A stretch of 64,000 bases of DNA from Pedococcus dokdonensis (lineage in GTDB: Bacteria > Actinomycetota > Actinomycetes > Actinomycetales > Dermatophilaceae). The notes below the pieces were generated by a model, which had not been told where the DNA came from, searched no databases, and saw nothing but the letters and a program-made list of their open reading frames with translations. Below, piece by piece: positions 1 to 14,953 of this stretch; position 1 is the stretch's first letter; every line of letters starts with the position of its first letter. The translations under genes and the position numbers were made by a program. Where the stretch lies: assembly GCF_900104525.1 (NCBI RefSeq), contig NZ_LT629711.1, forward strand, positions 1,240,001 through 1,304,000, given 5' to 3'.

Positions 1-760
1 CATGACGCCGTCGAGCTCGCGCCCGGGCACCGGCAGGTCACGCGGCACGGTCGCCCCGATGGCCAGCACGACGGCGTCGTAGCGGTCGCGCAGCTGCTTG
101 CCGGTGACGTCGCCACCGACATCGACCCCGCTGCGGAAGCGGGTGCCCTCGGCCTCCATCTGGGCGATCCGGCGGTCGAGGACGGACTTCTCCATCTTGA
201 ACTCGGGGATGCCGTAACGCAGCAGCCCGCCCGGCTTGTCGGCGCGCTCGTAGACGGCCACGGTGTGGCCGGCGCGGGTGAGCTGCTGGGCGGCAGCCAG
301 CCCCGCGGGGCCGGAGCCGACGACGGCGACGGTCTTGCCCGACAGCCGCTCGGGCGCCTGGGGCTGCACGTAGCCCGCGTCGAAGGCCCGGTCGATGGTG
401 GTGACCTCGATCTGCTTGATCGTCACCGCGGGCTGGTTGATCCCCAGCACGCAGGCCGTCTCGCAGGGCGCGGGACAGAGCCGCCCAGTGAACTCCGGGA
501 AGTTGTTGGTCGCGTGGAGCCGCTCGATGGCCTCGCGCCAGTCACCCTTCCAGGCAAGGTCGTTCCACTCCGGGATCAGGTTGCCGAGCGGACAACCGCT
601 GTGGCAGAACGGGATCCCGCAGTCCATGCAGCGACCCGCCTGACGCTGCAGCTGGCCGAGCTCCTGCTCCTCGTAGACCTCTTTCCAGTCCTTGATGCGG
701 ACCGGCACGGGGCGCCGGACCGGCAGCTCGCGCTCACGCGTCTTGAGAAAGCCCTGGGGG

Positions 761-768
<8 letters not shown>
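1..768 (-). CDS. gltD: Glutamate synthase small subunit (GltD), 3' end missing
   Basis: Small subunit of NADPH-dependent glutamate synthase; it passes electrons from NADPH through FAD and Fe-S clusters to GltB. The 256 visible residues start at a GTG that overlaps the gltB stop by 8 bases, with GGAGG just upstream inside gltB. The N-terminal cysteine clusters are present (CMDCGIPFC, then CPAPCETAC), followed by the FAD dinucleotide motif [11 protein letters not shown]. The C-terminal half lies beyond the window. Overlap with gltB implies translational coupling and equimolar production. Confidence 0.95.
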
Positions 769-5305
<4,537 letters not shown>

Positions 5306-5444
5306 GTTCGGGTCACCGTCCTTGGGGGGTCAAGTGCGTTGTGGAACCCAAGTTGGGCACACCATGTTCACGCGCGTGGACGGCCTTGGCCACGGCTGCA
5401 AGGAGGATAGCCGGTGGTCCGTTTGTCCCGCCATGTGAGCCTGG

Positions 5445-6314
5445 CTATTCCGTATGTTGAGACGCCGGCTCTCGCAGGACCGCCACCTCGCGGCGCCTCC
5501 CGAACCAGACGATGGCAAGCCCGAGGAGGAACACCAGGATGCTCGTCCACACGTTGACCCGGACGCCGAAGATCCGGTTGGCGGTGTCGCTGCGCATCAG
5601 CTCGAAGACGATCCGGCCCAGCGGGTAGCCGACGACGTAGAGGCCGAAGAGCTGCCCCTTGCGCAAGGCCCACCGGCGGTCGGCCAGGACGAGGAACAGC
5701 GCCAGCAGCAGGCACCAGAGCGACTCGTAGAGGAAGGTCGGCTGGAAGGTGCCCAGCACGATCGCCTTGCCGTTGGCGTCACGCACCGCGTGGCCGGCGG
5801 CCTGGTCCCACTCGTGGATGGTCAGTCCCCAGGGGACGTCGGTGCGCTGGCCGTAGAGCTCGTTGTTGAACCAGTTGCCCCAGCGGCCGAGCGCCTGCGC
5901 GATCGCCACCCCGGGGGCCGCCGCATCGATGTAGTCGAGGAACGGCACGCCGTGACGCCGTGCCCCGATCCACCCACCCAGCGCACCGAGCGCGATGGCG
6001 CCCCAGATGCCGAGGCCGCCCTGCCAGATGTAGAGCGCCTTGATCGGGTGGCCGCCCGCGCCGAAGTAGGGCTCCGGGGTCGTGATGACGTGGTAGATCC
6101 GCCCGCCGATGATGCCGAATGGCACCGCCCACGCCGAGATGTCGACGGCCTTCTCCTTGGCGTGCCCACGGTCGACCAGTCGACGCCCCGTGATCCAGAC
6201 GGCGACCACGATGCCCGCGAGGATGCACAGCGCGTAGGCGCGCAGCGGGAACGGTCCCAGGTGCCAGACCCCCGAGGTCGGGCTGGGCAGCGAGCTCGGC
6301 AGGGAGGCGGTCAC
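5445..6314 (-). CDS. lgt: Prolipoprotein diacylglyceryl transferase (Lgt)
   Basis: Integral membrane enzyme that adds diacylglycerol from phosphatidylglycerol to the lipobox cysteine of prelipoproteins. It is 289 aa with about seven hydrophobic segments and the family signature GRWGNWFNNELYG in the middle of the protein. Starts at GTG, 18 bases after the stop of a predicted lipoprotein gene, so one of its own substrates may be cotranscribed with it. The trp-lgt-gltBD order is common in actinobacteria. Confidence 0.95.
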   Translation of the reverse strand: MTASLPSSLPSPTSGVWHLGPFPLRAYALCILAGIVVAVWITGRRLVDRGHAKEKAVDISAWAVPFGIIGGRIYHVITTPEPYFGAGGHPIKALYIWQGGLGIWGAIALGALGGWIGARRHGVPFLDYIDAAAPGVAIAQALGRWGNWFNNELYGQRTDVPWGLTIHEWDQAAGHAVRDANGKAIVLGTFQPTFLYESLWCLLLALFLVLADRRWALRKGQLFGLYVVGYPLGRIVFELMRSDTANRIFGVRVNVWTSILVFLLGLAIVWFGRRREVAVLREPASQHTE

Positions 6315-6332
6315 GGTTCTGGAGGCTACCCG

Positions 6333-7091
6333 TCAGGGCTGTGGGTAGTACGGGAGGTCCGGATAGAGGCGCGGCAGGACGGCGGACAGGCAGGCCCGCC
6401 CGGCCTCGACCCGCCGCCCGGCCGCATGCCCACCCACGGCTCCCACCACGTCCCCGAAGCTGGTGCTGCGACGGACGTCGTAGCCGCGGCCTCGCATGCA
6501 GGACACGACCGCCTCGGCCAGGTCCGGACTCAGGTGGGGCGGCGTGTCTGCGGCATAGATCGCCGAGACCGGGAACCAGTACTCCTCGTCGCACGTGTCC
6601 TCGGCGGTGCCACCCGTCGGGCCGGTCGTCGGGGTGCCTGCGCCCTGCGGTGCGTAGGTCAGGATCCGCTGGGTGTTCGTCACGGGGTCCCAGGCCGACG
6701 AGGTCAACCTGAGGCCGGCCGCTTCGACACAGCCGCGGTATGCCGCGAACGCCTGGTCCAGCTCGGCGCGGGTGACTCGCCGGTCGGCGAGGATCACCCG
6801 CTGCGGCGAGGTCGGGTCGAGCCCGTCGACCAGCTGTCGCAGCCGGCTCTCACCGATCCGGTACGCGCTCGGATCGGTGTACGTCGCCACGGCTCGAGGC
6901 GTGGCGGGCGGGGCAGGGCTGGTTGACGTGCAGCCAGCGACCCCGACCACCGCGAGCGACGCGGCGACGAGCCACCCCGTGGGCCGGCCGTGGCCGGTGC
7001 CGCCGGTGCCGCCGGTGCCGCCGGTGCCGCCGGTGCCGCCGGTGCCGCCGTTGCCGCCTGGACCGCAGGCCACCTGCACCTCAGAGGACAT
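6333..7091 (-). CDS. Putative lipoprotein with Gly-Gly-Thr repeat n-region
   Basis: Unrecognised 252-aa protein. After a hydrophobic stretch (WLVAASLAVVGVAGC) the cysteine fits a lipobox (VAGC), so it is probably a lipid-anchored surface protein. The n-region is odd: it is uncharged and made of repeated Gly-Gly-Thr encoded by a 9-bp tandem repeat. The mature part has four further cysteines, which may form disulfides. The ATG lies inside the last codons of the upstream secreted-protein gene (11-base overlap), suggesting coupling. A GTG a few codons downstream could also be the start. Confidence 0.6.
   Translation of the reverse strand: MSSEVQVACGPGGNGGTGGTGGTGGTGGTGGTGHGRPTGWLVAASLAVVGVAGCTSTSPAPPATPRAVATYTDPSAYRIGESRLRQLVDGLDPTSPQRVILADRRVTRAELDQAFAAYRGCVEAAGLRLTSSAWDPVTNTQRILTYAPQGAGTPTTGPTGGTAEDTCDEEYWFPVSAIYAADTPPHLSPDLAEAVVSCMRGRGYDVRRSTSFGDVVGAVGGHAAGRRVEAGRACLSAVLPRLYPDLPYYPQP
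6993..7055. repeat. 9-bp minisatellite, 7 units
   Basis: Six exact tandem copies of GCCGGTGCC plus a seventh with one mismatch. The array lies in frame inside the lipoprotein gene and encodes Gly-Gly-Thr tripeptides, so changes in copy number would lengthen or shorten the protein without a frameshift. Confidence 0.95.
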
Positions 7092-7494
7092 AGTTGTACG
7101 TGGCGCCGCTCCACTTCTCCAGCGTGTGGGTGGACTTGATCTGGAAGACCGAGTAGCCACCGCGTGAGATGTCCACACCGGAGCTGCACTGCCCCAGCAG
7201 GGACGCGTGGGTCCCGTAGCTCCCATTGGGGAGGGCGATCTTCGTCCTGACCCGCTTGACGTACAGCAGGCAGCTCTTCCCGGTGGCTGTTGTCGACGCG
7301 TAGGCGAGCGAGCCAGTCGTCCCGCCGCTGCCGTAGTAGTAGTAGACGGTGCGGTTCGCGTCGTCCCCGCGCCAGGGAAACTTGCCCGAGCCCAGCGCGT
7401 CGGCTGACTGTGGCAGGCCACCCAATAGCGCTGCCGTGGCGATGAGGACGAGCAGGAGAGGTCGACTGACTGTTTTTCTGGCGATGAAGGTCAT
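7081..7494 (-). CDS. Small secreted protein of unknown function
   Basis: Unrecognised 137-aa protein. The N-terminus (IARKTVSRPLLLVLIATAALLGG) is a classical Sec signal peptide with a probable cleavage site after SADA. The mature part is about 100 aa with two cysteines, several consecutive tyrosines (VYYYYG) and a beta-rich look, consistent with a small extracellular domain. A TTG at 7515 would add seven residues; the ATG at 7494 was preferred because the signal peptide then begins normally. It overlaps the downstream lipoprotein gene by 11 bases. Confidence 0.55.
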   Translation of the reverse strand: MTFIARKTVSRPLLLVLIATAALLGGLPQSADALGSGKFPWRGDDANRTVYYYYGSGGTTGSLAYASTTATGKSCLLYVKRVRTKIALPNGSYGTHASLLGQCSSGVDISRGGYSVFQIKSTHTLEKWSGATYNYVL

Positions 7495-7614
7495 GCTGCG
7501 GGAGGCTAGCCGCAAGACTTCCAGTCACCTAGCCTGATCGTGCTGGTCATCGGTAGTCATGCACAGTCACAGAGAGTCATTCCATTGGTCTCAGTGAGTG
7601 GACGTCCACGCGCC

Positions 7615-8397
7615 CTACTTCGTCGCGGCCTTGACCTCGGCGGCGAGCTTGTCGCGGGTCAGACCACCGAGGTCGACGGCCTTGCCGTTGAGCTTGACGG
7701 TCGGGGTGCCGTTCACGCCGTCCTTCTCGGACTGGGTCTGCACGGACTCCACCCACTGGTTGTGCGACTTCGCCGAGTAGCACTGCTGCCACGTCGTCAT
7801 GGCGGCGCCGGACAGGCCCGCCTGGGTGGCGAAGTTCTGCAGCTGGGCGTCGGTGTAGCCGGCCCCCTCGGTCTTGGGCTGCCCCGTGAAGGTGGCCGCG
7901 TGGTACTGCAGGAACTTGTCCGCGTCGGCAGCGCAGGCGGCGGCGTTGGCCGCCCGGTTGGACGAGTCGTTGCGCAGGTTGTCGTCGAGGAACGACAACG
8001 GGTGGGCGACCAGCTTCACCTGGTTGGCCTTGACCATGTCGACGATCTGCAGCCCGAAGATCTCCTCGAACCGCGCGCAGACCGGGCACTGGAAGTCCTC
8101 GTAGAGATCGAGGGTCGGCACGTTCGCGGGGGCGCCGGGGTTGACGACGATCCCGGCACCCATCGCAGCGACGTTCTTGGGGAGGTTCGAGCCACCCGAG
8201 GTGGTGGCTTCCTTCTTGCCCTGGCTGCCCAGGATCACCGCGGTCACGACTGCAGCGAGCACGACGACCACGACCACGGTCGCCACGACGACGCGGTTCG
8301 CCCCGCCACCGCCACCCCGGCCCGAGCCGCCACGCACGCCACCCCTGGGGGCGGCTGCCTGGATCTTGGCCTTGCGGCTGGCGCTGCTGCTGGTCAT
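7615..8397 (-). CDS. Membrane-anchored DsbA-like thioredoxin-fold protein
   Basis: 260 aa. A basic, glycine-rich N-terminus is followed by one membrane segment (about residues 35-57), then a DsbA/DSBA-like domain on the outer face with the redox motif CPVC in DFQCPVCARF. This family oxidises or isomerises disulfides in secreted proteins. Its ATG overlaps the stop of the MauE-like gene (ATGA), and that membrane protein is the likely electron partner. The cysteine-containing secreted products encoded just downstream are possible substrates (inference). Confidence 0.85.
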   Translation of the reverse strand: MTSSSASRKAKIQAAAPRGGVRGGSGRGGGGGANRVVVATVVVVVVLAAVVTAVILGSQGKKEATTSGGSNLPKNVAAMGAGIVVNPGAPANVPTLDLYEDFQCPVCARFEEIFGLQIVDMVKANQVKLVAHPLSFLDDNLRNDSSNRAANAAACAADADKFLQYHAATFTGQPKTEGAGYTDAQLQNFATQAGLSGAAMTTWQQCYSAKSHNQWVESVQTQSEKDGVNGTPTVKLNGKAVDLGGLTRDKLAAEVKAATK

Positions 8398-8891
8398 GCG
8401 GGGTGCCTTCCGTGGAAGTCGGGGAACAGGATGCGCTCGAGGCTCACGGCGGTGCGAGGTCGCACCATCAGCCACACGGCGCAGGCGAGCAACCCGACGT
8501 CGCGGGCGATCTCCTGTGGGTACTGCGTCTGGGAGGCGTCAATGGTTCCCCCCTTGCCGAAGCAGCCGCAGTCGATCGACAGCCCACGCGACCACGCCGA
8601 CGCGATCCCGAGGATGAAGACCACCATCAGGAAGCCACCGATCGAGGCGCTGAACCGGGTGAACAGCCCGAGCACGAGCAGCACGCCGATCGCGACCTCG
8701 AGGATGGGCAGGGCGTAGCCGACATAGCCGGCCAGGTCGTAGTCGAGGATCTGGTAGGCCCGCACCGAGCGCGCGGAGGTCTCGAGGTGGCCGACCTTGA
8801 GCAGGCCGGCCACGAAGATGACGCCACCGAGGACCAGCCTCAGCAGGAGACCGATGACGTCGAGGACGCGGCGCGTGGTCCGTCGGCTCAC
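8394..8891 (-). CDS. MauE/DoxX-like membrane redox protein
   Basis: 165-aa membrane protein with four hydrophobic segments and the motif DCGCFGKGG, typical of the methylamine-utilisation MauE family and related DoxX proteins. In actinobacteria such proteins commonly sit beside a thioredoxin or DsbA gene and are thought to cycle its cysteines. The chosen GTG begins one base after the trpA stop; an ATG at 8927 would overlap trpA by 35 bases and seems less likely. There is no other methylamine gene here, so a role in methylamine oxidation is not supported. Confidence 0.8.
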   Translation of the reverse strand: MSRRTTRRVLDVIGLLLRLVLGGVIFVAGLLKVGHLETSARSVRAYQILDYDLAGYVGYALPILEVAIGVLLVLGLFTRFSASIGGFLMVVFILGIASAWSRGLSIDCGCFGKGGTIDASQTQYPQEIARDVGLLACAVWLMVRPRTAVSLERILFPDFHGRHPA

Positions 8892-8892
8892 G

Positions 8893-9707
8893 TCAGCGAC
8901 CGCCCCGGACGCCCTCGGACAGCTCACCTACGAGCGCACGCAATGAGGCGATCCCCGACTCGAGGTCATCGGCCTCGGTGAGGCAGCGCACCAGCGCCGA
9001 ACCCACGATCACGCCGTCGGCGTAGGCGGCCACCTCGGCGGCCTGCTCCCGACCCGAGACGCCCAGGCCGACGCAGACCGGCTTGTCGGTCAACGCCTTG
9101 GTGCGGTTGACGATCACCGCTGCTGCGTCGCCCATCGACGTCCTGGCACCGGTCACCCCCATGTGGGACACGGCATACACGAAGCCGCGGCACTGGGCCG
9201 TCACGGCGGCGATCCGCTGTTCCGTCGAGCTGGGCGCGACGAGGAAGACGCGGTCGAGACCGGTCTCGTCACTGGCCGCGATCCACTCGCCGCCCTCGTC
9301 GGGGATGAGGTCGGGCGTGATGATGCCCGCTCCCCCGGCGGCCGCGAGGTCGCGCGCGAAGGCGGCCGGTCCGTGCCGCAGGATGAGGTTCCAGTAGGAC
9401 ATCACCAACGGCGGCGCACCCGCGTCGCGCACCGCCTGCGTGGCCGCGAACGCGTCGGCGACGTGCACGCCGCGCTTGAGCGCCTGGTCGGCCGCGTAGG
9501 CGATCACCGGCCCGTCCATGAGCGGGTCGCTGTAGGGGATGCCGACCTCGACGATGTCGACACCCGCCTCGACCATCGCGACCATCGCCGCGATCGAGCC
9601 CTCGACGGACGGGAAGCCGACCGGCAGGTAGCCGACCAGGGCGGCGCGGTTCTCCGCGCGACAGCGCTCGAGCACCGCGCCGACGCCGATCCCGGTGGTC
9701 GTCGTGC

Positions 9708-9711
<4 letters not shown>
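8893..9711 (-). CDS. trpA: Tryptophan synthase alpha subunit
   Basis: Cleaves indole-3-glycerol phosphate to indole and glyceraldehyde 3-phosphate. It is 272 aa, a TIM barrel with the catalytic Glu in [15 protein letters not shown] and the phosphate-binding GLGVSGREQ near the C-terminus. The GTG start overlaps the trpB stop (GTGA), which fits production of the alpha-beta complex in equal amounts. Confidence 0.97.
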
Positions 9712-10981
<1,270 letters not shown>

Positions 10982-10985
<4 letters not shown>

Positions 10986-11773
10986 GCTGTGGCTCCCGCC
11001 GCGATCAGGTCGTGTGCCGCACGACGCGGGTCCGCGCCGCGCACCAGCGCCTCGCCGACGAGGACCGCATCGGCCCCCTCGGACGCGAAGCGGGCGGCGT
11101 CGGCCGGCCCGCCGATCCCGGACTCGGCCACCTTGACGGTCGTGTCGGGGATGAGGGGTGCGAGTCGGCCGAAGGTGTCGGGGTCGACGGCGAGGGTCTT
11201 GAGGTTGCGGGCGTTGACGCCGATCACGGTGGCGCCGGCGTCGACCGCCCGACGGGTCTCGTCCTCGTCGTGCACCTCGACCAGGGCGGTCATGCCGAGC
11301 TCGCGGGCCAACCCGTGCATCCGCTCGAGGTCGTCCTGCTCCAGGGCCGCGACGATGAGCAGGATGAGGTCGGCACCGTGCGCCCGCGCCTCGAAGAGCT
11401 GGTAGTCGTCGACGATGAAGTCCTTGCGCAGCACGGGGATCCGGACCGCCTTGCGCACCGAGTCGAGGTCGTCGAGCGAACCTTTGAACCGGCGGCGCTC
11501 GGTGAGCACGCTGACCGCGGTGGCTCCGCCCGCCTCGTACTCGGTGGCGAGGGCGGCCGGGTCGGCAATGGTGGCGAGGGCGCCCTTGCTCGGGCTGGCC
11601 CGCTTGACCTCTGCGATCAGTGCCAGGCCGGGTGCGCGCAGCGCAGACTCGGCGTCGAGGGCCGGGGCTGCGGCGGCGGCCAGCTGCTCGACCCGCTCAC
11701 GGTCGACGAGGGCTCGCGCGTCAGCGAGGTCTTCGCGGACGCCGGCAACGATGTCGTCGAGCACGGTGGGCAT
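10982..11773 (-). CDS. trpC: Indole-3-glycerol phosphate synthase
   Basis: Closes the indole ring from CdRP in tryptophan synthesis. It is 263 aa with the family motifs [24 protein letters not shown] and the C-terminal phosphate site [12 protein letters not shown] at 11773 (PTVLDDIV) matches the usual N-terminus; a GTG two codons upstream is possible. No trpF is present in the window; in many actinobacteria PriA (HisA/TrpF) supplies that step. Confidence 0.96.
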
Positions 11774-11853
11774 GGCCACAGGCTAACCAGCGTGACTGGG
11801 AGACCGGTGCAGGGGTCAGCCGGTGGACGAACAGCTCCCGGTGTGGGGCGCGG

Positions 11854-12114
11854 TTACTTGACGCCGACCTCGGGCTTGTTGCTGTCGGGGGTGTCCGGGC
11901 CGTCGAGCGTGGTCGCGCCGTAGCCGGCGAGCGAGAGGACCTTGCCGGCCACCGCGCCGATGACGCAGATGACCATGCCGATGACGAAGACGGTGGTGCT
12001 GGCGATCGCCACGCCCCACGCCGCCAGGGCGGACCCCACGAGGATGACGGCGACACCGGTCCACGCGGCAACGCTGTGTCCATGGTCTTCGTGGATCTCG
12101 TGCTCTGCCACCAT
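11854..12114 (-). CDS. HGxxPAAW-family small membrane protein
   Basis: 86-aa protein with two membrane segments and the signature HGHSVAAW near its N-terminus, characteristic of a small actinobacterial family that sits in trp operons. Function is unknown. ATG 12114 was chosen because GGAG lies eight bases upstream; an in-frame ATG at 12177 would add 21 polar residues. It lies between the Trp-associated membrane protein and trpC, about 80 bases before trpC. Confidence 0.8.
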   Translation of the reverse strand: MVAEHEIHEDHGHSVAAWTGVAVILVGSALAAWGVAIASTTVFVIGMVICVIGAVAGKVLSLAGYGATTLDGPDTPDSNKPEVGVK

Positions 12115-12181
12115 CGTCTTGGCTCCTGCTGGTCGTGGGGTTCGTGCTCGATCGGGCTCGGTCGTGCTCTCGGTCATTCTG

Positions 12182-12775
12182 TCAGGTGCCGGAGGCTCCG
12201 TCGCGCAGCGTGGGGTCGTCACCCGCGTCGAGCCGGTCCCAGTCGGTGGCCACCCGTTGTCCGCGCGCCCCTGCCGACGTGGTCGGCGCCTCGTAGCGCG
12301 CCCCTAGGCCGCGCCAACGGGCCGCGCCGATCCAGCCGGCCACAGCCGCCAGCACCATCAGGAGGGACGCGGCCACGCAGACCCAGGGCCAGGCCGTGAC
12401 GGTCGCGTGCGTCTCGATCGAGCCGGTCCGCCCGGCCGCCTTCGCAGCGATGGCTCCGAGCGGGACCTCGGGAGACAGGGACACCCGCGCAGCGACCACG
12501 GCCTCCGCGACCCCTGCCAGCGCGAGCACGACCAGCGTGACCCGACGCACGACCGCCCCGCTCGTGGCGCTGGCCAGGGCTGCCGCGGCGCCCACGAGGG
12601 CGAGGGCGACCACTCCCGACGCGACCTCGGTGCCGGTGCCGGAGATCCGGCTGGCACCCAGGACGGCGTCGTCGACGGTGCCGCTGACCCAGACCCTCCC
12701 GCCACTGGCGAGCAGCACCCCCGCTCCGACGAGGGCGAGGACGACGACGGCGAGCTTGGACGTCAGGCGCCTCAC
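12182..12775 (-). CDS. Trp biosynthesis-associated membrane protein (Trp_oprn_chp)
   Basis: 197-aa membrane protein with four hydrophobic segments and a polar C-terminal tail. It matches in size, topology and position the conserved membrane protein of actinobacterial trp operons. Its role is not established. The GTG start overlaps the trpE stop (GTGA), so it is translated with trpE. Confidence 0.85.
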   Translation of the reverse strand: MRRLTSKLAVVVLALVGAGVLLASGGRVWVSGTVDDAVLGASRISGTGTEVASGVVALALVGAAAALASATSGAVVRRVTLVVLALAGVAEAVVAARVSLSPEVPLGAIAAKAAGRTGSIETHATVTAWPWVCVAASLLMVLAAVAGWIGAARWRGLGARYEAPTTSAGARGQRVATDWDRLDAGDDPTLRDGASGT

Positions 12776-14321
12776 TCGACGGTCCTCAGCGCACCGGCCG
12801 TGGCGACGGCCCGCAGGGCTGCGGCGGCCTTGTTGACCGTCTCCTCGAACTCCGACGTCGGCACCGAGTCGGCGACGATGCCGGCGCCTGCCTGCACGTG
12901 GGCGGTGCCGTCTTTGATCACGGCGGTGCGGATGGCGATGGCCATGTCGAGGTCGCCGTGGAAGTCCAGGTAGCCGACGACGCCGCCGTAGACCCCGCGA
13001 CGGCTGGGCTCGTAGTGCTCGATCAGGCTGAGCGCCCGCGGCTTCGGGGCGCCCGAGAGGGTGCCGGCCGGGAACGTCGCGACCAGCACGTCGTAGGCGG
13101 ACTGGTCGGGGCGGATGTCACCGACCACGGTGGACTCGAGGTGGGTGACGTGGGAGTAGCGGCGCACGTTCATGAACTCGACGACGTCGACCGTGCCGGC
13201 CGCGCAGACGCGCTGGAGGTCGTTGCGGCCCAGGTCGACCAGCATCACGTGCTCGGCGCGCTCCTTGGGGTCGGCGAGGAGGTCGTCGGCGAGCCGCTGG
13301 TCGTCCTCGGGCGTCTTGCCCCGGGGGCGGGACCCGGCGATCGGGTGGGTGATGGCCCGGCGGCCGGTCACCTTGACGAGCGCCTCGGGCGACGAGCCGA
13401 CGACGTCGTAGGCCGTGCCGTCAGCGAGCGGGAGTCGCAGCAGGTACATGTAGGGGCTGGGGTTCGAGGACCGCAGGGCCCGGTAGACGTCGAGGGCGTC
13501 AGCGGGGCACGGCGTCGAGAAGCGTTGCGACAGCACGACCTGGAAGACCTCACCGGCCCGGATGTCCTCCTTCGCCTGCTCCACCATCTCCTCGAAGTCG
13601 GCCTGCGTGATGTTGCTGCGCACCTGCTCGTGGGCAGCCGAGAACGCTGCCCTGTCGACGGTGGCAACGGTCGAGGGAGCGTCTGCCGCCAGGTCGCTGG
13701 TCATGCTGTCGAGCCGCGTGACCGCGTCGGCCCAGGCGTCCTCGACCCGCTCGTCGGTGGCGTCGTAGTTGACCGCGTTGGCGACCAGGAGGACCGAACC
13801 GTCGGAGTGGTCGAGCACCGCGAGGTCGGTCGCGAGCATCATCGAGATCTCGGGCAGACCCAGCTCGTCGGGCACGGTGGCGGGCACCTTCTCCCAGCGC
13901 CGCACCGCGTCATACGTGATGGCGCCGACCATGCCACCGGTCAACGGCGGCAGTCCCTCGACGGGTTCGGTGGCCAGGGCGGCCACGGTGTCGCGCAACG
14001 CCTCCAGGGGGTTGCCGTCGGTGGGGACGCCGACCGGCGGCTCCCCCACCCAGTGCGCCCGGCCGTCGCGCTCGGTGAGCGTCGCGCGGCTCGCGGCCCC
14101 GACGATGGAGTAGCGCGACCAGACGCCGCCGTGCTCCGCCGACTCGAGCAGGAAGGTGCCCGGGGCGTCCTTCGCCAGCTTGCGGTAGAGCCCGACCGGC
14201 GTCTCGGCATCGGCCATCAACCGGCGCACGACCGGGATGACCCGGCGGTCCTTGGCGAGGATCTGGAAGGTCTCGAGGTTCGGCCAGGTCGTCCCGAAGG
14301 ACAGGTCGGGGCTGACGTCGG

Positions 14322-14325
<4 letters not shown>
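12772..14325 (-). CDS. trpE: Anthranilate synthase component I
   Basis: Makes anthranilate from chorismate, the committed step of tryptophan synthesis. It is 517 aa; the N-terminal [10 protein letters not shown] is the tryptophan feedback site, and the C-terminal domain has [16 protein letters not shown] and LVDLGRNDL of the chorismate-binding fold. The GTG start overlaps hisI (GTGA). The glutaminase partner trpG and the transferase trpD are not in the window, so the trp pathway is split across loci. Confidence 0.96.
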
Positions 14326-14687
<362 letters not shown>

Positions 14688-14719
14688 CCGGCCATTCTGC
14701 CGTGCGGGCCGAGCCCGGC

Positions 14720-14819
14720 GCCGCACCGCCCACCATGCGACAGCGCGCATGGCACTTCTGGCCACGAGTGCCGCGCCGCCCACCCTGCGACAGCGCACGT
14801 GGCACTTCTGGCCAGAGGT
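14720..14819. repeat. Two 50-bp direct repeats between hisI and the MBL gene
   Basis: Copies at 14720-14769 and 14770-14819 agree at about 43 of 50 positions; the first bases of a third copy follow at 14820. Each contains GGCACTTCTGGCCA, and a related sequence in reverse orientation (TGGCCGGAAGTCGCC) lies near 14861. The block resembles a REP-type intergenic element. No coding function is seen. Confidence 0.9.
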
Positions 14820-14891
14820 GCCGCGCCGCGAGCCTCCAGGAGCCTTGGTATGCCGCATGGCTGGCCGGAAGTCGCCGGCGCACCGCTACTT

Positions 14892-14932
14892 CGTGCCAAT
14901 GGTGTGGGTCGATATCCCTGTCGCGGCGCGAC
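14892..14932 (+). promoter_or_regulatory. Possible promoter and operator of the MBL-CHAT operon
   Basis: TTCGTG and TATCCC are spaced by 17 bases. Directly after the -10-like box lies the perfect palindrome GTCGCG-G-CGCGAC (14920-14932), 22 bases before the MBL start codon. That position would suit a repressor or autoregulator. The promoter boxes are weak matches, so this is tentative. Confidence 0.3.
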
Positions 14933-14953
14933 CTGCAGCCCTACCGTCGTGTC

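Noticed and set aside
6993..7055. CRISPR-like array
   Set aside because: Units are 9 bp with no spacers; it is an in-frame minisatellite.
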